The notes: generated by a model from the sequence alone, not told the origin. Counted from the stretch's first letter, positions 7,596 through 15,901 are shown. The stretch: DNA of 46,275 nt from Cupriavidus numazuensis (GCF_905397435.1 NZ_CAJPVI010000064.1:1-46275); one strand, 5' to 3'. Translations and numbers: made by a program.

Positions 7596-7675
7596 TTGCC
7601 AATTCGGGTGGCCCTGGTTTATTCTTCGAGGACTTTCAGCGTCCCCGACGCATCGACACCGCCGCCATTGCGCGG
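7596..7675 (+). promoter_or_regulatory. Orphan copy of the promoter and first leader hairpin
   Basis: TTGCCA (7596) and TATTCT (7620) with an 18-bp spacer, 13 nt, then GCGTC-CCC-GACGC (7639-7651), ATCGAC and a second hairpin GCCGC/GCGGC. Geometry equals that before parB, but no gene follows for about 700 bp. It may be a remnant or make a short RNA. Confidence 0.5.
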
Positions 7676-8371
7676 CAAATCTAGAGCCCACGGCGCAGTC
7701 AAACAACGACGCTGCTGGGCCTGCTGTCCAAGCCGCACAATGTCGCGGCATTTTTTTCAATCGGCTCAAGTAGATACTGGCCCACACTGAGGACCCCGGA
7801 CACCGCGATACCAATTGGCTTTGCGGGTGGTTTTGGAGACTTGGTCGCACTGAGGACATGTGTAAGCCGGACACCGGACACATGATTTGTCCTCGCACAC
7901 ATCAATTGCCCAGCTGCGACGAGCGGGGTATGCGAACGCTGGACCCGATACACCGCGGTGCAGATGTCGCTACCTGAAGGGCAGGACGTAGATTGGCTCG
8001 GCCCAATCGGACGGTCCAGATTCATTCCGAACGGCGTGCGCGGCCGTAACAAGAACAGCGCAACAAGAGTTACGCGGGCGGCGTATTGAGGTGCGTGCAC
8101 CGAAGCTACGTTCATGCTGGGAAGCGGTTCCCCCAGCAACCGGGTAGCCGGGCAGGGATCGGCGTGTTTAGCGCTGGGCCTTGTCGGGACGGTCACGCAC
8201 GTTACTTCCACGTGCCGGCCGACCAGCCAATGGAATCGCTTACGGATCCGGAAGGGCAACACCATGGCCGATGGTTAAACGGCAATTCAGAGCAGCATGG
8301 ACTTCGCAGGCGTAACGGGGGACGCTGCTTGGGGCGTGTTCTCAGGGCAATATCAGAGGGGTGAAATCGAG
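7676..8371. other. Gene-poor region upstream of the integrase
   Basis: About 700 bp without a credible gene. CACTGAGGAC occurs at 7785-7794 and 7848-7857, each followed by CCGGACACCG, which looks like the remains of a duplicated end sequence. The integrase promoter and possibly an attachment site should lie here, but I cannot see a clear core repeat. Confidence 0.35.
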
Positions 8372-9508
8372 ATGCGGCAAGCGGCGGTATTCGACATACG
8401 TGGCCTGTTGGCCAGGTATGCGCTTCCTACGCGGATGAAGGCGGAACTGGAAGCTGTGTTGATTGACAACTTGAAGCGGATTCTCAGTCAGACCAGGGTG
8501 AGTCTGAAGAGCGCGTCGATTAAGACGCAGGAGCGCCGGATGTACACGGTGTGCCGGTCGCTGACGGAGATTAGGCAGCAAGGCTTCATGATTGAGAGCC
8601 CCTATGCACTTCGGCACAAGCATGTTGAGGCACTGGTCAAGCGTTGGGTAGCAGAGGGCCAGAGTGGCGGAACAATCGAGAACAAGCTCAGTCACTTGAA
8701 GGCGTTCTGCCAGTGGCTGGGCAAGCATGACCTCATCCGATCTCTGGGCGACTACGTCGACAGGGAAGCGCATGGACTGGTGCGGTCGTATGTGACGACG
8801 AAGGACAAGTCCTGGGAAGGGAACGGCGTTGACCCTGTGGCTGTGATTGCGGAGATTGCAAAGACGGATGCTCGGGTGGCGGTGCAGTTGAAGCTGCAGG
8901 CGGCGTTTGGATTGCGGATCGAGGAGAGCTTCTCGCTAAAGATTGCCACGGCGCTGAAGAATCTGGACACCCTACGGGTAGTCGATGGGACAAAGGGCGG
9001 TCGGGCGCGAGAAGTCCCCATCCGGCTCCAGTTGAGCGTTCTTGAAGAGGCGGCGAAACTCATCGACCCGGTCAGCGGATCTACGACGCCGGCGTCGTAT
9101 TCGATCAAACGGTGGCGTGGCCACTACAACGCGGTCTTGCGCAAGCATGGCATCTTCAAAAAGGGGCTGGGTGTGACGAGCCACGGATTGCGTCATGGAT
9201 GGGCGCAGCGGATGTATGAAGAGATCGCAGGCGTGCCTGCTCCGGTAAAAGGGGGAGCAGCCCCCGACCTGGAAGCACACCGCCAGGCAATTCAAGCTGT
9301 TGTTCTCGGAGCGGGGCATAGCAGGGCATCGAAATCAGGCGCTTACCTCAGCACATTCACTGCTATGGCTGCTGAGGAGAGGCCCGAGGTGACTTGCGAG
9401 CAGGCGGAGGCTGCGCTACGGCGGCACGATGGCAATAAGACCAAGGCGGCCGAGGAGCTGGGGATTACCCGCCAAAGCCTGTATCGACGGATTAATCGCA
9501 GTGTCTAA
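8372..9508 (+). CDS. Tyrosine recombinase/integrase with a C-terminal Fis-type HTH
   Basis: A 378-residue recombinase. Residues 1-130 are the helical DNA-binding part. The catalytic residues read FGLRIEES (first Arg), SHGLRHGW (His-x-x-Arg), then GAGHSRASKSGAYL (His and the nucleophile Tyr). After the usual end the protein continues with about 40 residues, EQAEAALRRHDGNKTKAAEE and LGITRQSLYRRI, a Fis-type helix-turn-helix. The enzyme would cut and rejoin DNA at an attachment site, here probably for the element. ATG 8372 has GAGGGGTG upstream; an in-frame ATG at 8297 is the alternative. No tRNA target is visible nearby. Confidence 0.85.
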   Translation: MRQAAVFDIRGLLARYALPTRMKAELEAVLIDNLKRILSQTRVSLKSASIKTQERRMYTVCRSLTEIRQQGFMIESPYALRHKHVEALVKRWVAEGQSGGTIENKLSHLKAFCQWLGKHDLIRSLGDYVDREAHGLVRSYVTTKDKSWEGNGVDPVAVIAEIAKTDARVAVQLKLQAAFGLRIEESFSLKIATALKNLDTLRVVDGTKGGRAREVPIRLQLSVLEEAAKLIDPVSGSTTPASYSIKRWRGHYNAVLRKHGIFKKGLGVTSHGLRHGWAQRMYEEIAGVPAPVKGGAAPDLEAHRQAIQAVVLGAGHSRASKSGAYLSTFTAMAAEERPEVTCEQAEAALRRHDGNKTKAAEELGITRQSLYRRINRSV

Positions 9509-9648
9509 ATGTGGCGGAGATCCTGTTGGGATGTGCTCGGTCGGAATTGCTTGCCACGCTCGATGGGAGGTATATCCCCGGAAAGCTGGCCAAAAAGGTC
9601 TAGCTTTTCACGGAAATGATTGCTGCTGCGTCTGAGAAAATGCGCGTG

Positions 9649-9711
9649 CCGGCTTCATAGCCGGTTCGCCCGCACCGAGGCGCGGGCACCGTACCAGCCG
9701 TTCTCAGCTGG
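9649..9711 (+). promoter_or_regulatory. Three-hairpin leader of the HU gene
   Basis: CCGGCT/AGCCGG (9649-9664), GCCCGC/GCGGGC (9668-9687) and CCAGC/GCTGG (9694-9711) form three tandem hairpins. They resemble the later hairpins of the recurring leader, without the ATCGAC hairpin. HU genes are often autoregulated. Confidence 0.45.
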
Positions 9712-9737
9712 TTTCACGATTAATGAGTTGATAAAAG

Positions 9738-10016
9738 ATGACGAAAGGTGAACTGATCGACGCGATTGCGTCTGGTGTGGACGGTCTGACCAAGACCAAG
9801 GCAGAGCAGGCACTGAACGTGATGCTGTCGGCGATCACGGACGCCGTTGCCAGGGGTGAGACGCTGAGCCTGAATGGCTTCGGCACGTTCAGCAAGGGTG
9901 AGCGCGGCGAGCGCACGGCCCGTAACCCGCGCACCGGTGAGGAAATCAAGGTGGAAGCGGCCAAGACGGTGAAGTTCAAGGCTGGCCAGAAGTTCAAGGA
10001 TGCCGTCAACCATTGA
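9738..10016 (+). CDS. HU-family DNA-binding protein
   Basis: A 92-residue HU protein starting MTKGELIDAIASGVDGLTKT, of standard length for the family. The conserved core is LNGFGTFSKGERGERTARNP with the RNPRTGEE stretch of the DNA-gripping arm. It bends and compacts DNA and often helps site-specific recombinases. Its place right after the integrase suggests it assists integration or excision, or packages the element. It is distinct from the Lys/Ala-rich HU-like protein at 42920. The downstream gene begins 71 bases later. Confidence 0.95.
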   Translation: MTKGELIDAIASGVDGLTKTKAEQALNVMLSAITDAVARGETLSLNGFGTFSKGERGERTARNPRTGEEIKVEAAKTVKFKAGQKFKDAVNH

Positions 10017-10087
10017 GCCAGCCTGCAGTTAGGTTGTATCGGCGCCGACGCGCCCCGCCTCCGGCCGGTAGCCGGCTATCGAGAAAA

Positions 10088-10312
10088 ATGGAAGTGAAGA
10101 AGATTGCTCCGCCCGCTGGCGCCAAGGAACGCCAGGAACGCATCGCCGAATTACGCCGGGAGGAGTCCGACCTCAATGCAGCGCTCGCGAAGCTGTCGTC
10201 GGGCTCGACTGCCGTAGGACTTGCCATGCGCGATGCCAGATCGCGGGAACTCGCCGCGGTTGTGGCCAAGCTGTCCGCATTCGGCGAAACGCCGATGGCG
10301 GCGGTGCGATAG
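10088..10312 (+). CDS. Small charged helical protein, unknown
   Basis: A 74-residue protein with a helical, highly charged first half (ERQERIAELRREESDLNAAL), likely a short coiled coil. ATG 10088 is preferred over a TTG at 10013 because the extra residues are an Arg/Pro run and the space between forms CCGG-rich hairpins. No family is recognised. It lies between HU and the 10343 gene. Confidence 0.5.
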   Translation: MEVKKIAPPAGAKERQERIAELRREESDLNAALAKLSSGSTAVGLAMRDARSRELAAVVAKLSAFGETPMAAVR

Positions 10313-10342
10313 TGTTTGCGTGCAGAGTCTGAATACGAAGCT

Positions 10343-10687
10343 ATGCCACACACTTTCGACCAAAGTCGCCTGTACGCGGATGATGTCGTAGCGCTGCAGT
10401 CGCTGGCGAAGCGTCGCTGGGTGAGCGGCGAGAAGATCCTCTGGACGAACCATGGCGCATGGCGGGCTGCGAGCCATGCGGCAGTCCCGGCGCGCGAAGC
10501 GGCGAAACGGCTTGTCGCGATGGGATTGGCCGAAGAAACCGTCTGCTGCCGTGCATGCAGCCGCACGGCGATCCAGCTTACCGACCGTGGCGCAGGCGTG
10601 GCTCAGCGCCTATCGTGCGAATGCAGCGGCGAGTGCGAGGATCGCTTGCGTGTGTCGGACAAGCGGGGCGCTAGATTCAACGCCTGA
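10343..10687 (+). CDS. Small protein with winged-helix-like features
   Basis: A 114-residue protein. Residues 10-90 (VVALQSLAKRRWVSGEKILW ... AKRLVAMGLAEET ... IQLTDRGAGVAQRL) follow the pattern of a winged helix such as MarR-like domains, with LTDRG as the usual wing-end motif. Three Cys near residues 75-95 could bind metal. An in-frame TTG at 10316 is an alternative start. Its last 78 bases overlap the nuclease gene on the other strand tail to tail, so the C-terminus may be less conserved. Function unknown. Confidence 0.5.
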   Translation: MPHTFDQSRLYADDVVALQSLAKRRWVSGEKILWTNHGAWRAASHAAVPAREAAKRLVAMGLAEETVCCRACSRTAIQLTDRGAGVAQRLSCECSGECEDRLRVSDKRGARFNA

Positions 10688-11509
10688 GACAGTTCCGATC
10701 GCCTCGCCCGAGGCCAGCCGCGCGAAGGCGACGCGGCGCGCGACCTTCTCACCGGGATGGGGCGTCGGGGCTGGCAGGTCGAGGGCGGTGCCCCGCAGCG
10801 CCTTGGGCAGCGCCGGGAAAGCGTCCACGCCGGTGAAGTGCGCCAGTTCGTCAATGCTGATCACGCTGTATGCCGGCGTTTCGTCGTTGCGAACGACGTA
10901 GGCAGCCGCCCCGGCGCCTGGGACGTAAATAGCCTTCCACACGAAGTCAGGGACACGAATTCGGCTGCGCAGCTCACCGACGTCCCGGAAGGCCGGTCCC
11001 GTCACCACATAGGCGGTGCCCACCTTGCGGACGAGGCGCCGCGTCGAGGTCTCGATATGGCTCCAGGTCCTGCGGTTCGAAACCGAATTCTGCGGGATCA
11101 CGTTGGCGAGGCTGAAGCTCTCGGCCTGGGAGTCCTTGTCGCCAAAGTCTCCACTGGGCGCAAGATGGCCACGATCGTAGCCGGTGCCGTGGCCATAGTC
11201 CGCAAGCCGCGCGCGGTCAGCGACCGGCAGGCGCCCTTCTTCATAGAAATCGCTGTCGCGCGGGAGCTGGCGAGCCGCATCCACGGTTTCCCGTGTGAGT
11301 CGCTCGGCGGACCAGAGCGCGGTGCGAGTCTGGCTGGAGTACAAGACTGCGTAGGCGCGGTAGCAGAGAAGCTGAGTGCGGCCGGCTGGCTTGGTGAGGA
11401 CCGGTTGGCCTTGGGCAAGCGTGTAGTCGCAGGCTGCGGCAAGTTCTTTGGCTGACGCGGCAACGGGCGCGAGCGCGATGAGGGCGGCGACGAGAGAGGT
11501 GCGGAGCAT
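10610..11509 (-). CDS. Secreted DNA/RNA non-specific endonuclease (NucA/NUC1 family)
   Basis: A 299-residue protein with a signal peptide (MLRTSLVAALIALAPVAASA, cut around residue 20). The beta-beta-alpha-metal active site is YDRGHLAPSGDF at about residue 110, with the DRGH catalytic motif, and the Asn of VIPQNSVSN follows. Members cut single- and double-stranded nucleic acids with one magnesium ion, outside the cell or in the periplasm. It has its own leftward promoter (11538-11564). Extracellular nucleases on mobile elements may block transformation by rival DNA or supply nutrients; here that is inference. Confidence 0.88.
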   Translation of the reverse strand: MLRTSLVAALIALAPVAASAKELAAACDYTLAQGQPVLTKPAGRTQLLCYRAYAVLYSSQTRTALWSAERLTRETVDAARQLPRDSDFYEEGRLPVADRARLADYGHGTGYDRGHLAPSGDFGDKDSQAESFSLANVIPQNSVSNRRTWSHIETSTRRLVRKVGTAYVVTGPAFRDVGELRSRIRVPDFVWKAIYVPGAGAAAYVVRNDETPAYSVISIDELAHFTGVDAFPALPKALRGTALDLPAPTPHPGEKVARRVAFARLASGEAIGTVSGVESSAPLVRHTQAILALAAAFAR

Positions 11510-11537
11510 GGTCGTTCCTGGAGATAAGCACCGTTCT

Positions 11538-11564
11538 AGCTTGCCAGGCCCCCTGCAAAGTCAA
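11538..11564 (-). promoter_or_regulatory. Promoter of the nuclease gene
   Basis: On the minus strand TTGACT (11564-11559) overlaps the TGA stop of the upstream Lar-like gene. The best -10 at 15 bp is CAAGCT, weaker than in the sister promoters; TAGAAC at 20 bp is an alternative. Confidence 0.45.
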
Positions 11565-12151
11565 GCGTGGCCGCTGTCCGGCAGATCGTCCACCGCACGG
11601 GCCACGAACTCCTCCAGGATCGAGAACGGCCAGGCCCGTTCTTCGTTGGCTTCTTCTGCCACCTCGGCCGACAACGCCGGTACGTGTTCAAAGCGCACCA
11701 TGGGCGCACCGTCTATATAGATGACCTTCGCACGCCTGACCAGCTTGCGGTATCGCGCGGCATCTTCGAGCACGGGCCCCGGTTCTGGCACTTGGGCGAG
11801 AAGGTCGCCGGGCTGAGCCAGGGCGGCGGCCATGGCCGCGAATCGGGGGCCATTCTCCGTCCAGCTGCCGGTGGTCGAGGCGAGCAGGTTGAGGAAGTAC
11901 GGGATATCGGATGACGTCAGCTCGCGCCGTGCGAGCATCGAGATCGTATGGTGGTCGGCTGGCCGGTGCTCGACACGGGTGTTCCAGATCGCGCTGAGCT
12001 GCTGAAACGCGGCGTCGCGGTCGTGGGATGCGAGGTCAACGGGCGGTGTAGAGAGGCCGCATTCCTCGCACACGACAACGGCCTGGATACGGCCGCAAAT
12101 GAAGAGGGGCGCGCCGTCGCAATGGGCGCAGTCGAGCAAACCGCTTGGCAT
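11561..12151 (-). CDS. Lar-like restriction-alleviation/zinc-ribbon protein
   Basis: A 196-residue protein. Residues 8-60 match the Lar domain pattern: CAHCDGAPLF, then VVCEECGLSTPPVDL, then QLSAIWNTRVE, that is two Cys-x-x-Cys pairs and the closing WNTR. Lar proteins on phages and plasmids lessen type I restriction, in the Rac prophage case by modifying the methylation balance. The rest (residues 65-196) is acidic and helical and not part of the classical 60-90-residue family, so this is an extended version. It is the last gene of the leftward operon beginning at 15138. Confidence 0.7.
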   Translation of the reverse strand: MPSGLLDCAHCDGAPLFICGRIQAVVVCEECGLSTPPVDLASHDRDAAFQQLSAIWNTRVEHRPADHHTISMLARRELTSSDIPYFLNLLASTTGSWTENGPRFAAMAAALAQPGDLLAQVPEPGPVLEDAARYRKLVRRAKVIYIDGAPMVRFEHVPALSAEVAEEANEERAWPFSILEEFVARAVDDLPDSGHA

Positions 12152-12204
12152 GAGGGGCTCCGATTGGAAACCCCGAATTATGCCTATGGCGGTAGCTTGT
12201 CGGT

Positions 12205-12465
12205 CTAGTGGTGGCGTTGCACTGGTGGCGGCACCTCCAAATAGCGGGCAGAGGTCCTTAGCACATTGCGCCGGGCGGTTTGCTGCAGCGCCTGCAGCAT
12301 CTCGGCGTGGTCGCGCAACGCGCGGCCAATCTGCCAGAACTCATTGAGCCAGTGGCCTGGCTCCCCCTTGGGACCACCGAGCCGCCCGGTGGCGATGGCG
12401 CCGCGAACGGCTAGCACCGTCTCCGGCTCCGGATACTCCCGTTCTTCGTTGTCGAACTGCTGCAT
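12205..12465 (-). CDS. Small protein of unknown function
   Basis: An 86-residue protein beginning MQQFDNEEREYPEPETVLAV, two bases after the methyltransferase stop, so translation is probably coupled. It is mostly helical (HWLNEFWQIGRALRDHAEML) with an acidic start and a basic end. No family is recognised. Its place between a methyltransferase and a Lar-like protein suggests a part in modification or anti-restriction. Confidence 0.6.
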   Translation of the reverse strand: MQQFDNEEREYPEPETVLAVRGAIATGRLGGPKGEPGHWLNEFWQIGRALRDHAEMLQALQQTARRNVLRTSARYLEVPPPVQRHH

Positions 12466-12467
12466 GG

Positions 12468-13709
12468 CTATCTCGGTTGTGTTGCCCACTGGAGGGCTGG
12501 GTGCAGATTGAAGCCATTGGCTTGCCGGAACAGCTCGGCCCCGCCGCGGACGTATTGGAGAATCCATTCCGTCACCAGCCAGCGCCTACCAAGACGCTCT
12601 GCGGCAAGGCCGGTTCGGATCGTGCCGCCGAATGGGTCGACCACCAGGTCGCCCGGCTCGGACAGGAAGCGGATGAAAAAATCTGGAATTGCAGTCGGTT
12701 GCATGGCACCGTGGGCTGGCAGACCCAACGCGGCGGACTCCCGGCGATAGGCCAGCGTGTCGCGGCACTGGTGGCCTCGCTCGATCACGTTGCGGGGGAG
12801 CCGTCCAGCCGTGGGATTGCCAAATGCCTGCGGCCGGATGCGGTAGGCGCCATCGCCGTAGACGGCGGAGCGCTGTTCGCCACCGGAGGCCATCAGCCGT
12901 AGTTGCCGCTCGGTGTGAGCCTGCAGGACACGCCGATTGTTTGACCGTACTCGCGCCGGATCGTTCGTGAGCCACAGAACCGGCTCATAGGCCGTGGCCA
13001 ACTGCACCCGGCTGACGCACGCCCACCGCGTTGGCCCGGGCGGCTTGCTGTAGTTCACCCATGGGATACGGTCCATGAGCGACAGCCCCAGCCGATCATG
13101 CAGGGCCAGTACGAGCCGCTCTATATAGAGGGAACGAGCGGGACTGCGGGCTTCGAAAATGTCGTTCGAGATGTTGAGCACGATGCTGCCTCCGGGCAGC
13201 AGCGCGGCGACGATGGGTTCGAGTGCCTCACAGAGGAAGTCCACATACTGCGCCTCAGTGGGATTGCCATACGCGCGTGCCTGGCGCAGTGGGTAGGGCG
13301 GCGAGGTGACGCAGAGCGCAATGGGCTCGCTGAGGCCTCGGAATACATCTTCGTTCCGCCCCCAAATGGCCACACCCAGCGTGGTGCTGAAGGCGACCAG
13401 CTTGACGCCGGCTGCGGCCCGGTCGAGCTTGTCGCCGGCAGGCTCGGTGAGTCGCCAAAAGCCAGCGCGATCCGGGACGCGCTCGACGACCCCCAACTGC
13501 TTGAGCGATTGCTGGTGCCATCGCACCGCTCGCTTAAATGGCGAGTGGAGGGCGCCCGCGGCACCGATAGGAACGCGTACCTGTGCCTCTGCCGCTGAGA
13601 CACTGGCGGCAGCGGCAACCGCTTCGTACAGGGCGCCAGTCGAGATTCCATCGCGCGGCCCCTCAGCAAAGGCCGCGGCAACGTGGGCGAAGAGATCGAG
13701 TTGCCGCAT
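12468..13709 (-). CDS. Orphan site-specific DNA methyltransferase (beta class, TSPPY type)
   Basis: A 413-residue enzyme. Residues 1-100 form a helical, winged-helix-like N-domain. The catalytic motif IV is CVTSPPYPL at about residue 140; TSPPY is typical of N4-cytosine or some N6-adenine enzymes. The SAM-binding motif comes last, DLVVDPFGGT near residue 375, which defines the beta order. It transfers a methyl group from SAM to a base in a target site. No restriction enzyme gene lies next to it, so it probably protects the element or regulates genes. The start ATG overlaps the TAA of the upstream gene (TAATG). Confidence 0.85.
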   Translation of the reverse strand: MRQLDLFAHVAAAFAEGPRDGISTGALYEAVAAAASVSAAEAQVRVPIGAAGALHSPFKRAVRWHQQSLKQLGVVERVPDRAGFWRLTEPAGDKLDRAAAGVKLVAFSTTLGVAIWGRNEDVFRGLSEPIALCVTSPPYPLRQARAYGNPTEAQYVDFLCEALEPIVAALLPGGSIVLNISNDIFEARSPARSLYIERLVLALHDRLGLSLMDRIPWVNYSKPPGPTRWACVSRVQLATAYEPVLWLTNDPARVRSNNRRVLQAHTERQLRLMASGGEQRSAVYGDGAYRIRPQAFGNPTAGRLPRNVIERGHQCRDTLAYRRESAALGLPAHGAMQPTAIPDFFIRFLSEPGDLVVDPFGGTIRTGLAAERLGRRWLVTEWILQYVRGGAELFRQANGFNLHPALQWATQPR

Positions 13710-14776
13710 TACTCGGGTTCCCGGAGCAGGATGCGGCGGCAAGCCGCCGACACGTCGGCGCTGCTCACGGGGAACGCATCGTGGAGGACGCCGTTGAGCA
13801 GGCGCCCGGCGGCCTTCTTACCCACGCGGTGCATCATTGCCCAACTGTCCTCGTTGCTAGCGGCCGCGGGATGGCCGTCGGCATCCCAACCGTCCCCCAC
13901 CATACGGCCATCCAGAGCGACCGCCGCCATCGGATAGACACAGGCTCGGGTGTCGGTTGTTGCCGGTTCCCACGCGCCGTGCTGCTTGAAGAAGAAGGGG
14001 ACGCCGGCCGCCATGCACTGGTCACGCAAATCCGTGGCCCACACCGGGTGCATCGGTCGTGCGCGGGTGCCGGATTCACCGCCGACAATCACCCAGTCGA
14101 TGGCGCCCGGCGCATAGTCGTTGCCGGACGAGTGCAGGAGCTCACCTGTTATCTTGGAGAAGACGTCCACCGTGCCGAGCAGCGGCTCCATCGACAGAAA
14201 TCGGAGCTTGGCGGGTACCTTCAGGAGTTTGGGGATGTCGCGCTCCGCCTCTGCCTGATTGACGATCGTCGCCCCCAGCCAAATGTCGGGCGGCGGATTG
14301 CCGGCGATCCACGTGGCCAGCCATGGCACCAACGGGTTGCTGTCGCTATCCGGCTGCGCAAAGAGGCGATTGAAGGCCTCGGCAAGGCGTTTAGAGACGT
14401 TGCCGATGCGCTTCGTGAGTAGGAGCTTGTCCAGGCTTGGCGTCTGCCGGCAAACGTCGAGGAAGTCAATAAACCACCCCAGTGGCACATCGAGGTCGAA
14501 GACGTCCGCGAGACTTGCGCAGAAGACCCGCTGGCGGCGGCCGTGAACGGCCATGAAAGCAGCGTGCGCCGCGTTCCAACGCAGCGGCTTACGCCAGTTG
14601 CTTTGGGATGTGCGCCGGCGTGGCATGCCCGGACCCCAGTTGACCGGGCTACCACCCGAGAAGCGGGCGTTGCGGGACTCGGCATAGCAGTTATCACATC
14701 CCGGGCTGACCTTCTGGCATCCTTCCCAGGGATTCCACGTGTGGTCGCACCACTCGATTGTGCTGTTCTCGCTCAT
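13709..14776 (-). CDS. DUF5131 (phage Gp37/Gp68-like) radical-SAM-type protein
   Basis: A 355-residue protein. It opens with the family signature MSENSTIEWCDHTWNPWEGC followed by SPGCDNCYAE, a Cys-x-x-Cys cluster that could bind iron-sulphur. Further family blocks are WLGATIVNQAEAERDIP and DWVIVGGESGTRARPMH. These proteins are common on phages and plasmids and are related to radical SAM enzymes, but the substrate is unknown. The start is fixed by the ATGA overlap with the upstream gene. It is followed by the methyltransferase through a TAATG overlap, so the three are one translational unit. Confidence 0.85.
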   Translation of the reverse strand: MSENSTIEWCDHTWNPWEGCQKVSPGCDNCYAESRNARFSGGSPVNWGPGMPRRRTSQSNWRKPLRWNAAHAAFMAVHGRRQRVFCASLADVFDLDVPLGWFIDFLDVCRQTPSLDKLLLTKRIGNVSKRLAEAFNRLFAQPDSDSNPLVPWLATWIAGNPPPDIWLGATIVNQAEAERDIPKLLKVPAKLRFLSMEPLLGTVDVFSKITGELLHSSGNDYAPGAIDWVIVGGESGTRARPMHPVWATDLRDQCMAAGVPFFFKQHGAWEPATTDTRACVYPMAAVALDGRMVGDGWDADGHPAAASNEDSWAMMHRVGKKAAGRLLNGVLHDAFPVSSADVSAACRRILLREPE

Positions 14777-15138
14777 CGTTGCTCCTGCGAAATCAGTTGG
14801 CGCAGGCCGCCGACCTGCAAGGGGCTGACGACGCCGTGGGCTTCCATCGCTTCGAGGAGCGCAGCAGCGCGGTTGTAACCGATCCGCAGGCGACGCTGCA
14901 CCAGCGAGACCGACGGCAGGCGGTGCTCGCGTACGGTGGCCACCGCCGTTTCGTATAGTGGGTCTTCCTCGACTGCGGACTTTGCAGGTGCGGGCGTATG
15001 ATTCGGGGCGGTGTCGGGCTTCGCAGACGTGTGGGTCGTGCACGGTGTGAAGGCGTGTTTGCCGAGCGCATCCGCGATTCGCTGGGTATCCATCGGCAGC
15101 GCCAGAAGGCGCAGGATGGTGAGGTTACGGAACCACAT
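14773..15138 (-). CDS. Fusion of an RdgC N-terminal piece with an FtsK gamma winged helix
   Basis: A 121-residue protein. It begins MWFRNLTILRL and continues to KHAFTPC, which matches the start of RdgC (MWFKNLxxYRL ... HAFxPC), a ring-shaped DNA-binding protein that controls RecA. After a Pro/Thr linker, residues 58-118 (DPLYETAVATVREHRLPSVS, LVQRRLRIGYNRAAALLEAM) match the FtsK gamma domain that reads KOPS sequences to orient the translocase. Neither motor nor complete RdgC ring is present. It may be a small DNA-binding regulator or decoy. It is first in the operon behind the promoter at 15199-15225. Confidence 0.75.
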   Translation of the reverse strand: MWFRNLTILRLLALPMDTQRIADALGKHAFTPCTTHTSAKPDTAPNHTPAPAKSAVEEDPLYETAVATVREHRLPSVSLVQRRLRIGYNRAAALLEAMEAHGVVSPLQVGGLRQLISQEQR

Positions 15139-15198
15139 AGAAGTGTCTTGATGAGGTTGTAGGGACCCGGACGCGACGAAAAGCCGGCCGGTGAATTC

Positions 15199-15225
15199 AG
15201 CCTACGGTGATTCGGTCAATGTCAA
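15199..15225 (-). promoter_or_regulatory. Promoter of the RdgC-FtsK gamma, DUF5131, methyltransferase operon
   Basis: On the minus strand TTGACA (15225-15220) and TAGGCT (15204-15199) are 15 bp apart. The -35 overlaps the TGA stop of the 15749 gene. Confidence 0.6.
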
Positions 15226-15749
15226 GCCTGACGCTGGAGGGCGAGGATGGCGTGCGCGAATTGCCGTGCGCGGCGGCGCACCTTGCCTTGCATTTCCGAG
15301 AGAAGGCCGTGGGCCTCCATCACGGCGACGATGGCGTTGAGATTGGCGCCGGTCGGCGCCGCCCATGAGTGCTCAGGCGAGGTGTTGGCCAGCTGCTCGA
15401 GGATGGTCCCGCTCTGATCGTCGGCGAGCACCCAGGCGGCGGGGGATCCGTGGGGATCGCCAGCGGGAACGATGCGACAGAGCGGAAGCCCGCTCACTGC
15501 CGCCGGCGGTTGCATATGCGCTGGGATCTCAACCTGTCGAGGCTCGGCGGCTAGCCGGCGCGGCGAGGAGCTTTGGGTCACGCGCCGCAAGCGCCCTCCC
15601 AGTGCGTTGGCGGCATCCAGAAGATCCAAGGCAGCATCGGACGAACGTGCATCGTGGGTGGCGGTGCGCAGAAAGCGGGCGATCGCATCCATGGCGTCTT
15701 GGGCGATCCGGGTCGCCGAATCAGGCCCATTGCGGGTGTGGTCAGTCAT
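15222..15749 (-). CDS. Protein of unknown function, FtsK gamma-like tail possible
   Basis: A 175-residue protein. The start ATG 15749 overlaps the end of the 37-residue membrane protein gene (ATGACTGA), so translation is coupled. The middle is Pro/Ser-rich. The last 60 residues (ANLNAIVAVMEAHGLLSEMQ and GKVRRRARQFAHAIL) loosely recall a winged helix. No firm family. It is part of the leftward run starting at 16519. Confidence 0.55.
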   Translation of the reverse strand: MTDHTRNGPDSATRIAQDAMDAIARFLRTATHDARSSDAALDLLDAANALGGRLRRVTQSSSPRRLAAEPRQVEIPAHMQPPAAVSGLPLCRIVPAGDPHGSPAAWVLADDQSGTILEQLANTSPEHSWAAPTGANLNAIVAVMEAHGLLSEMQGKVRRRARQFAHAILALQRQA

Positions 15750-15855
15750 CGTCACGATCGGGATACTTGTGGTCCAGCCATTCAACCCAGCCGATGAGCA
15801 AGATCAGGGCAATGATCGGTGCCGCTGGGGCAAGAGCGAGTAGAACCTCTTCCAT
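15742..15855 (-). CDS. 37-residue membrane microprotein
   Basis: The frame from ATG 15855 gives MEEVLLALAPAAPIIALILL followed by IGWVEWLDHKYPDRDDD. One membrane segment covers nearly the first 25 residues and the tail is acidic. GGGGAAGT lies upstream. It overlaps the next gene by eight bases, so it may also serve to couple translation. No family is known; the element has several such microproteins. Confidence 0.55.
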   Translation of the reverse strand: MEEVLLALAPAAPIIALILLIGWVEWLDHKYPDRDDD

Positions 15856-15901
15856 TACTTCCCCTCGCTCATTTTTCCGGCATGTCGGGGCCATTCCCGC
15901 A

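Noticed and set aside
7699..8265. Leftward frame of 188 codons upstream of the integrase
   Set aside because: No recognisable protein character and crosses the duplicated CACTGAGGAC sequence; more likely chance.
9509..9648. A gene between integrase and HU
   Set aside because: The 68-codon frame at 9429-9635 is mostly opposite-frame integrase and has no ribosome site.
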